A DNA stretch of 33,291 bases. Source: an uncultured Alistipes sp. (GTDB lineage Bacteria > Bacteroidota > Bacteroidia > Bacteroidales > Rikenellaceae). Positions 26,327 to 33,291 of this stretch are shown one piece after another. The notes beneath the pieces are model-generated. The model saw nothing but the letters and a program-made list of their open reading frames with translations, had not been told where the DNA came from and did no database searches. Numbering within the stretch: position 1 is the stretch's first letter; each line of letters starts with the position of its first letter. Made by a program: the position numbers and the translations under genes. Where the stretch lies: the NCBI GenBank assembly GCA_944321185.1, contig CALUKH010000020.1:1-33291 (forward strand), given 5' to 3'.

Positions 26327-27478
26327 ATGAATCACAACCAGATCTCCGGCCGACTGCTCGGCCCCGTGCTGGCAGGCTTCTTCATCATGGGTTTCTGCGA
26401 CCTGGTGGCCCCGATCACGGGCCGCATCGCCGCGGATTTTCCGCCCGAAATGCAGGGTGTCGTGAGTTTCCTGCCGACGATGGTCTTCCTGTGGTTTCTG
26501 GTGCTGTCGACACCCGTGGCGGCGTGGATGAACCGCTGGGGCCGCAAGGCAACGGCCCTGGTGGGGTATGTCTTCACCTGCGTGGGGATGATGATCCCCT
26601 GGGCGGCGGGTGCCGACTGCCGGCTGGTGTGGTATTTCGTCGGGTTCGGACTGCTGGGCATCGGCAATACGTTCGTGCAGGTGGCCGTGAATCCGCTGCT
26701 GGCGACGATCGTCCCCGGCGAGCGCATGACGAGCTTCCTGACCGTGGGGCAGATCTTCCGCAACACGTCGCTCCTGCTGCTGGCGCCGCTCGTCACTGGG
26801 CTCGTGGCCTGGAGCGGTTCGTGGCGCCTGCTGCTGCCGATCTATGCGGGGCTGACCGTCCTGGGCGGCGTGTGGCTGCAGCTGACCTCGATCCCCGAAC
26901 CGCCCCGGCGGGAACATACCGCCGGACTGGCCGAGTGCTTCCGCCTGTTGAAGAACCGCCGGGTGCTGCTCTCGACGCTGGGCGTGGCGTGCTTCATCGC
27001 CGGCGACGTGGCCATCGGCTATCTCTCGGTGCGGCTGATCGACAACCCCTCGTCGATCCTCACTACGACGGGGTTCTACGCCTGCCGCATCGTCGGGACA
27101 CTGGTCGGAGCATGGGTGCTCGTGCGCTTCTCCGACGTGAAGTACCTGGCCTGGAACATGGCTATCGGACTGGTGCTGGCCGTGGCGCTGATCTTCGTGC
27201 GCAACGAGGTGGCAATCTATGCGGCCATCGGACTGCTGGGCTTTGCCATGGCGTGCGTCTTCGCCACGTTCTACGCCGTGGCGACGAAGGCCGTGCCGGA
27301 GCGCGCCAACGAGGTGGCCGGACTGATGATCTTAGCCATTGCGGCCGGAGCCGTCTCGGGACCGGTGTGCGGCGCGGTGATCCGCGCGACGGGAAGCGCT
27401 CATGCCGGCATGCTCTTCGTGGCGGCGTGCCTGGCCTACATGCTCTGGGCGGCGTTCCGGTTGAAACGTGAAAATTGA
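26327..27478 (+). CDS. MFS transporter (sugar-type, FucP-like)
   Basis: 383 aa with about 12 hydrophobic segments. The first segments FFIMGFCDLVAPITGRIAADF and the STPVAAWMNRWGRKATALVGY loop (the MFS motif A equivalent, RxGRK) support the superfamily. The GFGLLGIGNTFVQVAVNPLLA helix resembles the GxGNTxxQVxxNP segment of FucP/GlcP-type sugar:proton symporters (family knowledge). Substrate unknown. It is the first gene of a five-gene plus-strand series with gaps of 2, 6, 12 and 7 nt. Confidence 0.88.
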   Translation: MNHNQISGRLLGPVLAGFFIMGFCDLVAPITGRIAADFPPEMQGVVSFLPTMVFLWFLVLSTPVAAWMNRWGRKATALVGYVFTCVGMMIPWAAGADCRLVWYFVGFGLLGIGNTFVQVAVNPLLATIVPGERMTSFLTVGQIFRNTSLLLLAPLVTGLVAWSGSWRLLLPIYAGLTVLGGVWLQLTSIPEPPRREHTAGLAECFRLLKNRRVLLSTLGVACFIAGDVAIGYLSVRLIDNPSSILTTTGFYACRIVGTLVGAWVLVRFSDVKYLAWNMAIGLVLAVALIFVRNEVAIYAAIGLLGFAMACVFATFYAVATKAVPERANEVAGLMILAIAAGAVSGPVCGAVIRATGSAHAGMLFVAACLAYMLWAAFRLKREN

Positions 27479-27480
27479 AA

Positions 27481-28089
27481 ATGAATATGCATAAGATTAC
27501 AAAAATCCTGTTGACGCTGCTGCTGGTGGGTTCCGTCGGAAGCGTCGCGGCGCAACGCCCCCGCACGCTGGTGGAGTGGGGCCTGATCGGAGGCATCAAC
27601 GTCCCCGACTATACGACCAACATGGATGCTACGGACATCCGCAACAAGATGGGCTGGCAGGCCGGTATCGTCACGGCCGTCAAGCTGGGGGCCTTTGCCG
27701 TCGAACCGCAGATCCTCTACGTGCGGCAGGGGCTGCGCATCCGTCCCGAAGGGGGCGACGAACTGAATCTGAAGTCCAATTCGATCGACGTGCCGGTGCT
27801 GGGGTCGTTCCGCCTGCTCAGCCCGCTGCGGGTCTTTGCGGGGCCGGTCTTCACGGTGATGAACGACTGCAAGCAGAAGTCGGGCCGCGATCTGATCGAT
27901 TTCGGGCGCATCCGTCCGTCGGTGTCGTATACCGTCGGTGCGGGCATCGTGCTGCTGCGCCACCTGCTGATCGACGTGCGCTACAACGGTCAGTTCCGCA
28001 GCAAGCACGACGTGGTGCTGCCCGACGGCCGTCAGCTGGACAAACTTCGTACTTACAACGTGGCGCTCAGCGTCGGATATATCTTCTAA
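27481..28089 (+). CDS. outer-membrane beta-barrel protein (PorT/OMP_b-brl_2 type)
   Basis: 202 aa from ATG 27481, two bases after the MFS stop. Signal peptide 1-24 (MNMHKITKILLTLLLVGSVG..AA, cleaved before Q25). The mature part shows alternating hydrophobic strands (WGLIGGINVPDY, GIVTAVKLGAFAVEPQILYVRQGLRI, NSIDVPVLGSFRLL, LRVFAGPVFTVMND) and closes with an aromatic C-terminal strand YNVALSVGYIF, as outer-membrane barrels do. Predicted eight strands. Function unknown; it may be structural or a small-molecule pore. A type IX secretion role is not implied by the fold alone. Confidence 0.85.
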   Translation: MNMHKITKILLTLLLVGSVGSVAAQRPRTLVEWGLIGGINVPDYTTNMDATDIRNKMGWQAGIVTAVKLGAFAVEPQILYVRQGLRIRPEGGDELNLKSNSIDVPVLGSFRLLSPLRVFAGPVFTVMNDCKQKSGRDLIDFGRIRPSVSYTVGAGIVLLRHLLIDVRYNGQFRSKHDVVLPDGRQLDKLRTYNVALSVGYIF

Positions 28090-28095
28090 GGGCCT

Positions 28096-29097
28096 ATGAC
28101 GGAGACAGTCGGTAAGGAAATTCTCATCGAAGGGGTCGATCCGCGGGAGCTGTACGGCCCGCAGGATGCCTATCTGGATCAGATCAAGTCGCTGCACCCG
28201 ACGCTGAAGATCGTGGCGCGGGGTTCGTCGCTCAAGGTGCTGGGGCCCGAGGCCGAGACGCGCCGCTTCGCCAAGCGGGTCGACGCGCTGGTGGCCTATT
28301 ACCTCAAGTACGGACACATCTCGTCGCAGGTTATCGACCAGTGCTTCTCGGGGGCCTCGCTCCAGGAGGAGGGGCCCGTGGACAAGGATGTGATCGTCTA
28401 CGGCAACAACGGCAACATCGTCCGCGCGCGGACCGTGAACCAGCAGCGGCTGGTCCGGCTCTACGACAAGGATGATCTGCTCTTTGCCGTGGGACCCGCG
28501 GGTTCGGGCAAGACCTATACGGCCATTGCGCTGGCCGTGCGGGCCCTGAAGGAGCGTCAGGTGCGGCGCATCATCCTGACGCGTCCGGCCGTTGAGGCGG
28601 GTGAGAAGCTGGGCTTCCTGCCCGGCGACATGAAGGAGAAGCTGGACCCCTATCTGCAGCCGTTGTACGATGCGCTGAACGACATGATCCCGCCCGCCAA
28701 ACTGCAGAAGTATCTCGAGGAGGGGACCGTGCAGATTGCTCCGCTGGCCTACATGCGCGGCCGCACGCTGGACAACGCCTTCGTCATCCTGGACGAGGCG
28801 CAGAACACGACGCTCTCGCAGATCAAGATGTTCCTCACGCGCATGGGCCGCAACGCGCGCTTCATCGTCACGGGCGACGTGACGCAGGTCGATCTGCCGA
28901 AGAAGTCCGACAGCGGACTGGTGCGGGCGATGGAGATCCTGCGCGGGGTCGACGGCATCGGGATGGTCGAGTTCGACAAGCGCGACATCGTGCGACATCC
29001 GCTGGTCAAGTATATCGTCGAGGCCTTCGACCGCAAGGCGGCCGCCGAGTCCGGCGAACACGAAACGACAAATTCTACAAAAACCAAAAACGAATAA
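28096..29097 (+). CDS. phoH: PhoH-family ATPase (PhoH-like)
   Basis: 333 aa. A short N-terminal domain (1-115) resembles the PhoH-like/KH-type region, followed by a P-loop ATPase: Walker A GPAGSGKT (133-140) and Walker B FVILDEAQN (229-237), with TGDVTQVDLP as a further motif. Family members are thought to act in RNA metabolism with YbeY; biochemical role here is inferred. It ends in a hydrophilic Asn/Thr/Lys tail. It lies 6 nt after the barrel gene and 12 nt before pepD. Confidence 0.92.
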   Translation: MTETVGKEILIEGVDPRELYGPQDAYLDQIKSLHPTLKIVARGSSLKVLGPEAETRRFAKRVDALVAYYLKYGHISSQVIDQCFSGASLQEEGPVDKDVIVYGNNGNIVRARTVNQQRLVRLYDKDDLLFAVGPAGSGKTYTAIALAVRALKERQVRRIILTRPAVEAGEKLGFLPGDMKEKLDPYLQPLYDALNDMIPPAKLQKYLEEGTVQIAPLAYMRGRTLDNAFVILDEAQNTTLSQIKMFLTRMGRNARFIVTGDVTQVDLPKKSDSGLVRAMEILRGVDGIGMVEFDKRDIVRHPLVKYIVEAFDRKAAAESGEHETTNSTKTKNE

Positions 29098-29109
29098 ATA
29101 CCGAAAACT

Positions 29110-30567
29110 ATGGATCGCAATCTGACGGCTCTGAAGCCGACTCTGGTCTGGAAACATTTCGCGGAGATCGTCCGCATCCCGCGCCCCTCGTCGCACGAGG
29201 AGCAGATCCGCCGCTATGTGCTGGATACGGCCCGCAAGCTGGGTCTCGAGGCCCGTGAGGACGAGGCCCACAACGTTTATGTCCGCAAACCGGCCACGCC
29301 CGGCTGGGAGAACCGCAAGGGCGTCGTGCTGCAGGCCCATCTGGACATGGTTCCGCAGAAGAACAACGACAAGGTGTTCGATTTCACGAAGGATCCGATC
29401 GATGCCTACATCGACGGTGAATGGGTGACGGCCGACGGTACGACGCTCGGTGCCGACAACGGGATCGGCGTGGCCGCGATTCTGGCCGTGCTGGAGGACG
29501 ATACGCTGCAGCACGGACCGCTTGAGGCGCTCTTTACCGCTACCGAAGAGACCGGTATGGATGGTGCCTTCGGTCTGAAGGGCGGACTGCTGCAGGGCGA
29601 CATCCTGCTGAACCTCGATTCCGAAACCGAGGGCGAACTCTACGTGGGTTGCGCCGGAGGACTGGATGCCAACATGCTCTTCGATTACGCCGAGGTGCCG
29701 GCTCCGAAGGAGGGCTACACGGCCGTGAAGGTTACCGTCAAGGGGCTCAAGGGCGGTCACTCGGGCATCCAGATCGTCTGCCAGCGGGCCAATGCCAACA
29801 AGGTGCTGTTCCGCTTCCTGAACGAGGCGCCGTGTGAGGTGCTGCTGGCGTCGGTCGACGGCGGCGGGCTGCGCAACGCCATCCCGCGTGAGGCCGAGGC
29901 CACGGTGCTGGTTCCGACCGAGGAGCTGGGTGCCTTCACCGAGGCGCTGGCCGCCTACAAGGAGGTCATTGTGGGCGAGTATGCCGGCATCGAGGATGCG
30001 ATCGAGATGTTTGTCGAGGAGTGCGCCCGCCCGGCGGGGATGATGCCTGCGGCGACGGCCGATGCGCTGGTGCGTGCCGTGGTGGCCTGCCCCGATGGCG
30101 TGCAGAAGATGTCGAAGGCCATGGAGGGTCTGGTGCAGACCTCGACGAACCTGGCCCGCGTGGTCTCGGACGGCCGTACGGTGAAGCTGCAGTGTCTGCT
30201 CCGCAGTTCGGTGCGCAGCGAGAAACGCGCTCTGGGCGAGGCTATCGAGGCACTTTTCGACCTGGCCGGTGCCCAAACCGAACTCACGGGCGAGTATGAC
30301 GGCTGGAATCCCGACATGTCGTCGCCGATTCTGAAGGCCATGACCGCCTCCTACGAGCGGCTGTTTGGTCAGAAACCCGCCGTGACGGCCATCCACGCCG
30401 GTCTGGAGTGCGGCATCATCGGCAGCAACTATCCCGGTCTGGACATGATCTCGTTCGGCCCGACGATCTGCTACCCGCACTCGCCCGACGAGAAGGTGGA
30501 GATCGCTTCGGTGGGCAAGTTCTACGACTTCCTGACCGACACGCTGCGTCACATCCCCGAAAAGTAG
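29110..30567 (+). CDS. pepD: aminoacyl-histidine dipeptidase (peptidase M20C)
   Basis: 485 aa cytosolic zinc dipeptidase with broad X-His activity. Metal and catalytic residues in place: H77 and D79 (QAHLDMVPQKN), D116 (LGADNGIG), E146-E147 (ATEETGM), D170 (NLDSE) and the C-terminal His in PHSPDEKVEIASV. The lid/dimerisation domain lies between about 185 and 390 (GLKGGHSGIQI). Length equals the E. coli enzyme. ATG 29110 follows AACT, with no other start plausible. Confidence 0.95.
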   Translation: MDRNLTALKPTLVWKHFAEIVRIPRPSSHEEQIRRYVLDTARKLGLEAREDEAHNVYVRKPATPGWENRKGVVLQAHLDMVPQKNNDKVFDFTKDPIDAYIDGEWVTADGTTLGADNGIGVAAILAVLEDDTLQHGPLEALFTATEETGMDGAFGLKGGLLQGDILLNLDSETEGELYVGCAGGLDANMLFDYAEVPAPKEGYTAVKVTVKGLKGGHSGIQIVCQRANANKVLFRFLNEAPCEVLLASVDGGGLRNAIPREAEATVLVPTEELGAFTEALAAYKEVIVGEYAGIEDAIEMFVEECARPAGMMPAATADALVRAVVACPDGVQKMSKAMEGLVQTSTNLARVVSDGRTVKLQCLLRSSVRSEKRALGEAIEALFDLAGAQTELTGEYDGWNPDMSSPILKAMTASYERLFGQKPAVTAIHAGLECGIIGSNYPGLDMISFGPTICYPHSPDEKVEIASVGKFYDFLTDTLRHIPEK

Positions 30568-30574
30568 CGTCAAG

Positions 30575-31540
30575 GTGTCCGTTCCATCCGACAAATGGTT
30601 TGTGATCGTGAATCCCGTGGCCGGCGGCGGCCGCGGGCTCGATCACTTTCCCCGGATCTCGAAGCTGCTGCGCGATGCGCAGATCGTCTGCGAACCGGTC
30701 TTCACGGAGCATAAGTTCCACGCCACGGAGCTGACCGTCACGGCCGTCCGCGAGGGCTACCGGCGGATCATCGCCGTGGGGGGCGACGGAACGCTGCATG
30801 AGGTGGTCAACGGCCTGTTCATCCAGCAGACGGTCCGTCCGGACGAGGTGCTGCTGGCCGTGGTGGCCGTCGGTACGGGCAACGACTGGGTGCGTACGTT
30901 CGGTATCTCGAACCGCTATCAGGATGCCGTGCGGGCGATCAGCGCCGGATGTTCGTTCCTGCAGGACGTCGGGGTGGTCTCCTACGAGGAGGCGCACTAC
31001 CGTCAGAGCCGCTACATGGCCAACGTGGCCGGTGTGGGATTCGACGCCCACGTCGTGCGCAAGCTCTCGCACCTGAAGAAAAAGGGCCACAAAAGCCGTT
31101 GGCGCTATACGTGGTGTGTGGTGAAGAACTTCTTCCGCTACAAGTCGACGGGCATCAAGGTGTGGGTCGACGACCGGCTGGTCTACAACAACCTGCTGCT
31201 GTCGGCTGCTGTCGGTATCTGCAAGTTCAACGGCGGCGGCATGCAGCCCCTGCCGGCGGCCATCGCCGACGACGGCATTCTGGACCTCTCGCTGATCCGT
31301 CCGGTTCACTTCTGGCACCTGCTGTTCCGCTTCCACTACCTCTTCAACGGCGGCATCTACCGCATCCGACACATCCTCCAGGAGCGCGGAAGCCGTATTA
31401 GGATCGAGTCGTCGCCGGAGGTTTCGGTGGAGATCGACGGCGAGCCGCTGGGTCACACGCCGCTCGAATTCTCGATTCTGCGCCGGGCCATCCGCATTGT
31501 GGTATCGCCCGATTTCCCGGGATTGAAAAATCCGTCGTAA
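30575..31540 (+). CDS. YegS/DgkB-like lipid kinase (diacylglycerol kinase catalytic domain)
   Basis: 321 aa. Phosphate-binding N-terminal NPVAGGGRG (13-21), the GGDGT motif (69-73) followed by LHEVVNG, and the GTGNDWVRTF loop are characteristic. The C-terminal beta-sandwich carries EIDGEPLGHTPLEF. Substrate could be diacylglycerol or another lipid alcohol. The start is a GTG at 30575 because no in-frame ATG lies before the conserved WFVIVNPVAGG. It begins 7 nt after pepD and is followed by a strong terminator, so it is the last gene of the series. Confidence 0.92.
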   Translation: MSVPSDKWFVIVNPVAGGGRGLDHFPRISKLLRDAQIVCEPVFTEHKFHATELTVTAVREGYRRIIAVGGDGTLHEVVNGLFIQQTVRPDEVLLAVVAVGTGNDWVRTFGISNRYQDAVRAISAGCSFLQDVGVVSYEEAHYRQSRYMANVAGVGFDAHVVRKLSHLKKKGHKSRWRYTWCVVKNFFRYKSTGIKVWVDDRLVYNNLLLSAAVGICKFNGGGMQPLPAAIADDGILDLSLIRPVHFWHLLFRFHYLFNGGIYRIRHILQERGSRIRIESSPEVSVEIDGEPLGHTPLEFSILRRAIRIVVSPDFPGLKNPS

Positions 31541-31594
31541 GGACGTGCGGTTGTGATGCCGGGCTGCGGTGCGAACCTCCGCTGACCGTTTCAG

Positions 31595-31627
31595 AAAAAG
31601 GATCCGATCTTGTGTCGGATCTTTTTT
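31595..31627 (+). terminator. terminator of the MFS-to-lipid-kinase operon
   Basis: 13-bp stem (31595-31607 with 31615-31627, one G-T) ending in A5/T7, 7-nt loop. It follows the kinase gene by 54 nt. Confidence 0.85.
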
Positions 31628-31634
31628 TGTGCGA

Positions 31635-31670
31635 AAAATCGCAAGTGTGTGCGCACACACTTGCGATTTT
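31635..31670. promoter_or_regulatory. perfect 36-bp palindrome, likely LacI-family operator
   Basis: Perfect inverted repeat of 18 bp per arm without a loop, centre GTGTGCGCACAC with a central CpG as in LacI-family sites. Its right arm contains TTG (31661-31663), which sits 20 nt before the -7 box, so a bound repressor would block the promoter. Autorepression is inferred from position. Confidence 0.75.
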
Positions 31671-31691
31671 GGAAAAAAGTATCTACATTTG
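31661..31691 (+). promoter_or_regulatory. promoter of the LacI regulator operon
   Basis: TTG at 31661-31663, a 20-nt spacer, TACATTTG at 31684-31691. The ATG follows 32 nt later. Confidence 0.7.
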
Positions 31692-31723
31692 CGGCAAACC
31701 AATCCCGTAAACGGAACGAAGCA

Positions 31724-32818
31724 ATGAGGAGCGACCACGACGATGAAACGAAAGATCCGACCGCGACGGTGCGCATTGTCGACATCGCGCGTATGGCCGG
31801 GGTCTCGACCGCGACGGTCGATCGCGTGATCCATCGTCGCGGCAAGGTTTCGGCCGGGAATCTGGCCCGGATCAACGAGGTGCTCGAACGGGTTCACTAT
31901 CGTCCCAATCTGATTGCGCGTTCGCTGGCTTCGGGACGGCAGTACGTTGTGGCGGTGGTGACGCCCCGCTTCGCCGAGGGCGAGTATTGGGCCGATTTCG
32001 AGGCGGGCATTCAGCGCGCCGAGGCAGAGGCCCGACGCTTCAATGTGGTGGTGCGACGTTTCGGATTCGATCAGTACGACCGTTCGTCGTTCGAACGGCT
32101 GCTCGAACTCCTGCGTCGTGAATCGTTCGATGCGGCGGTGCTGGCCACGCTCTTCGCCGAACGGGTTGTCCCCTTCACCGGGGAGCTGGACCGTCGCGGC
32201 ATCCCTTACGTTTTTGTCGATTCGGATCTGCCGGAGTGCCGGCGGATGGCCTACTTCGGCACGTCGTCGTTCGATGCCGGGGTGGTGGCCGCGCGGCTGC
32301 TCTTCGAGCGGATGGAGGCCGGGGCCGACATTGTCGTGGGGAACATCCGCCATCGCGGCGAGGGCGGTTCGAACCAGTGCCGCGAACGCGAACGGGGATT
32401 CCGCGACTACCTCGCACGGCACGACTTCGGCGGCCGGCTGCTCGATGTCGAACTGCGGCTCGACGACGAGGCCTGCAACGCCCGTACGCTGGATGATCTG
32501 TTTGCGCGCCATCCGTCGATTGCCGGCGCCGTGACGTTCAACTCGACCTGCTACATCCTGGCGGGCTATCTCGCCTCCAGGCGGCGTTCGGAGGTGCGGC
32601 TGGTGGGCTACGACGTGATCGAACGCAACCGGCGGATGCTCTCCGAAGGCATCGTCACGGCACTCGTGGCGCAGCGTCCCGAGGTGCAGGGCTACCGCGG
32701 GGTGATGTCGCTGTGTGCATGGCTGGTCGAGGGGGTGCGCCCCGCATCGGTCAACAACCTGCCGATCGACATTCTGGTAAAGGAAAACATTGCATACTAT
32801 ACCAACAACATTATTTGA
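31724..32818 (+). CDS. LacI-family transcriptional regulator
   Basis: 364 aa from ATG 31724; the frame is open upstream through the palindrome and promoter, so the first Met after them is taken. A helix-turn-helix at 17-36 (RIVDIARMAGVSTATVDRVI) is followed by the hinge helix region (about 52-70, RVHYRPNLIARSLASG). The periplasmic-binding-protein-like sensor (75-340) has VVTPRFAEGEYWADFEAGI and the second lobe DIVVGNIRHRGEGG. Next gene 7 nt downstream is an SDR oxidoreductase, so regulator and enzyme are in one unit. By analogy with Bacteroides hexuronate clusters it may sense a sugar acid derivative (inference). Confidence 0.9.
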   Translation: MRSDHDDETKDPTATVRIVDIARMAGVSTATVDRVIHRRGKVSAGNLARINEVLERVHYRPNLIARSLASGRQYVVAVVTPRFAEGEYWADFEAGIQRAEAEARRFNVVVRRFGFDQYDRSSFERLLELLRRESFDAAVLATLFAERVVPFTGELDRRGIPYVFVDSDLPECRRMAYFGTSSFDAGVVAARLLFERMEAGADIVVGNIRHRGEGGSNQCRERERGFRDYLARHDFGGRLLDVELRLDDEACNARTLDDLFARHPSIAGAVTFNSTCYILAGYLASRRRSEVRLVGYDVIERNRRMLSEGIVTALVAQRPEVQGYRGVMSLCAWLVEGVRPASVNNLPIDILVKENIAYYTNNII

Positions 32819-32825
32819 ACCAGTT

Positions 32826-33291
32826 ATGAAAAATTTGTTTGACATTCGCGACCGCGTCGTCGTCGTGACGGGCGGAGCCGGAATTCTGGGACGTTCGATC
32901 TGTGCCTACCTGGCTGAACAGGGGGCGAAAGTCGTGGTGTTGGACCGCGACGCAAAGGCCGGCGAGGAGCTGGTGGGCTCGATCCGTGAGAAGGGCGGCG
33001 AGGCGCTGTTCCTTACGACCGACGTGCTGAACCGCGAGGCCCTCGAAGCCAACCGCGACGCCATCCTCAAGGCCTATGACCACATCGACGTGCTGCTGAA
33101 TGCCGCCGGCGGCAACATGGGCGGTGCGACGATTGCCCCCGACAAGTCGTTCCTCGACCTCGAGGTCGACGCCTTCAAGAAGGTCGTGGATCTGAACCTC
33201 TTCGGCACGGTGCTCCCGACGACGGTCTTCGGCGAGGCGATGACGGCCCGCCGCAAGGGTGTGATCGTCAACTTCTGCTCCGAGTCGGCGC
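32826..33291 (+). CDS. SDR-family oxidoreductase, probably D-mannonate oxidoreductase (5' part)
   Basis: Classical short-chain dehydrogenase, about 155 codons before the window edge. The Rossmann start VVVVTGGAGILGRSI (11-25) has the glycine-rich cofactor loop TGGxxxLG. LLNAAGGNMGG carries the NAAG structural motif. The catalytic Ser region (NFCSESA) is just reached at the edge; the YxxxK lies outside. GGNMGGATIAPDKSF resembles Bacteroidota fructuronate reductases/D-mannonate oxidoreductases; I recognise the type, but the substrate is inference. It is downstream of the LacI-family gene by 7 nt. Confidence 0.85.
   Translation, partial: MKNLFDIRDRVVVVTGGAGILGRSICAYLAEQGAKVVVLDRDAKAGEELVGSIREKGGEALFLTTDVLNREALEANRDAILKAYDHIDVLLNAAGGNMGGATIAPDKSFLDLEVDAFKKVVDLNLFGTVLPTTVFGEAMTARRKGVIVNFCSESA

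Noticed and set aside
27436-30594. Long minus-strand open frame opposite the phoH-pepD operon
   Set aside because: Antisense shadow; no recognisable motifs, while the plus strand has intact family signatures throughout.

Overview
The window looks like chromosome of a GC-rich Bacteroidota, most likely order Bacteroidales and possibly an Alistipes-like Rikenellaceae (inference). The -7 box typical of the phylum (TAnnTTTG, sometimes with a TTG about 20 bp upstream) recurs in front of gene after gene. Shine-Dalgarno sequences are weak or absent, and gene types such as an OMP_b-brl porin, CPA2 antiporter, LytTR two-component pair and SDR-type mannonate oxidoreductase fit the group. I see no insertion sequence, prophage or CRISPR array; this is mainly core metabolism.

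Left part (1-6600, minus strand): a branched-chain amino acid operon ilvD-ilvB-ilvN-ilvC, with an asparagine synthetase gene (cut by the window edge) 35 nt behind ilvC. In front of ilvD lies a complete ribosome-mediated attenuator: a -33/-7 promoter, a 28-codon leader peptide with 13 Ile/Leu/Val codons, a perfect 13-bp terminator hairpin and an 11-bp alternative antiterminator helix that begins in the last codons of the leader. This is the strongest find of the window.

Centre-left (6900-9900): divergent thrB-thrC. They sit behind a long leader that holds a short ORF with a threonine-rich C-terminus, a possible second attenuation leader. A tRNA-Lys(CTT) on the other strand is separated by a perfect bidirectional terminator palindrome.

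Centre (10100-17800): a secreted GH2-like protein that has lost catalytic residues, a lone HsdR-N type PD-(D/E)XK nuclease-fold protein divergent from it, a LytTR response regulator with its LytS-type kinase, an acyl-CoA/acyl-ACP ligase, plsY with a charged tail, and a YitT-family membrane protein. Next come miaB, a DEAD-box RNA helicase with a basic tail, an acyltransferase-3 membrane protein, the ribosome-assembly GTPase gene der and a CPA2 antiporter. Three intergenic spacers (after plsY, yitT and miaB) begin, 7-15 nt beyond the stop codon, with unrelated degenerate short tandem repeats.

Right part (26300-31630): a tight plus-strand operon of an MFS transporter, an outer-membrane beta-barrel protein, phoH, pepD and a diacylglycerol-kinase-like lipid kinase, closed by a strong terminator. 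The window ends with a LacI-family regulator and an SDR oxidoreductase (cut by the edge), probably for hexuronate use. Their promoter overlaps a perfect 36-bp palindrome that is very likely the LacI operator.
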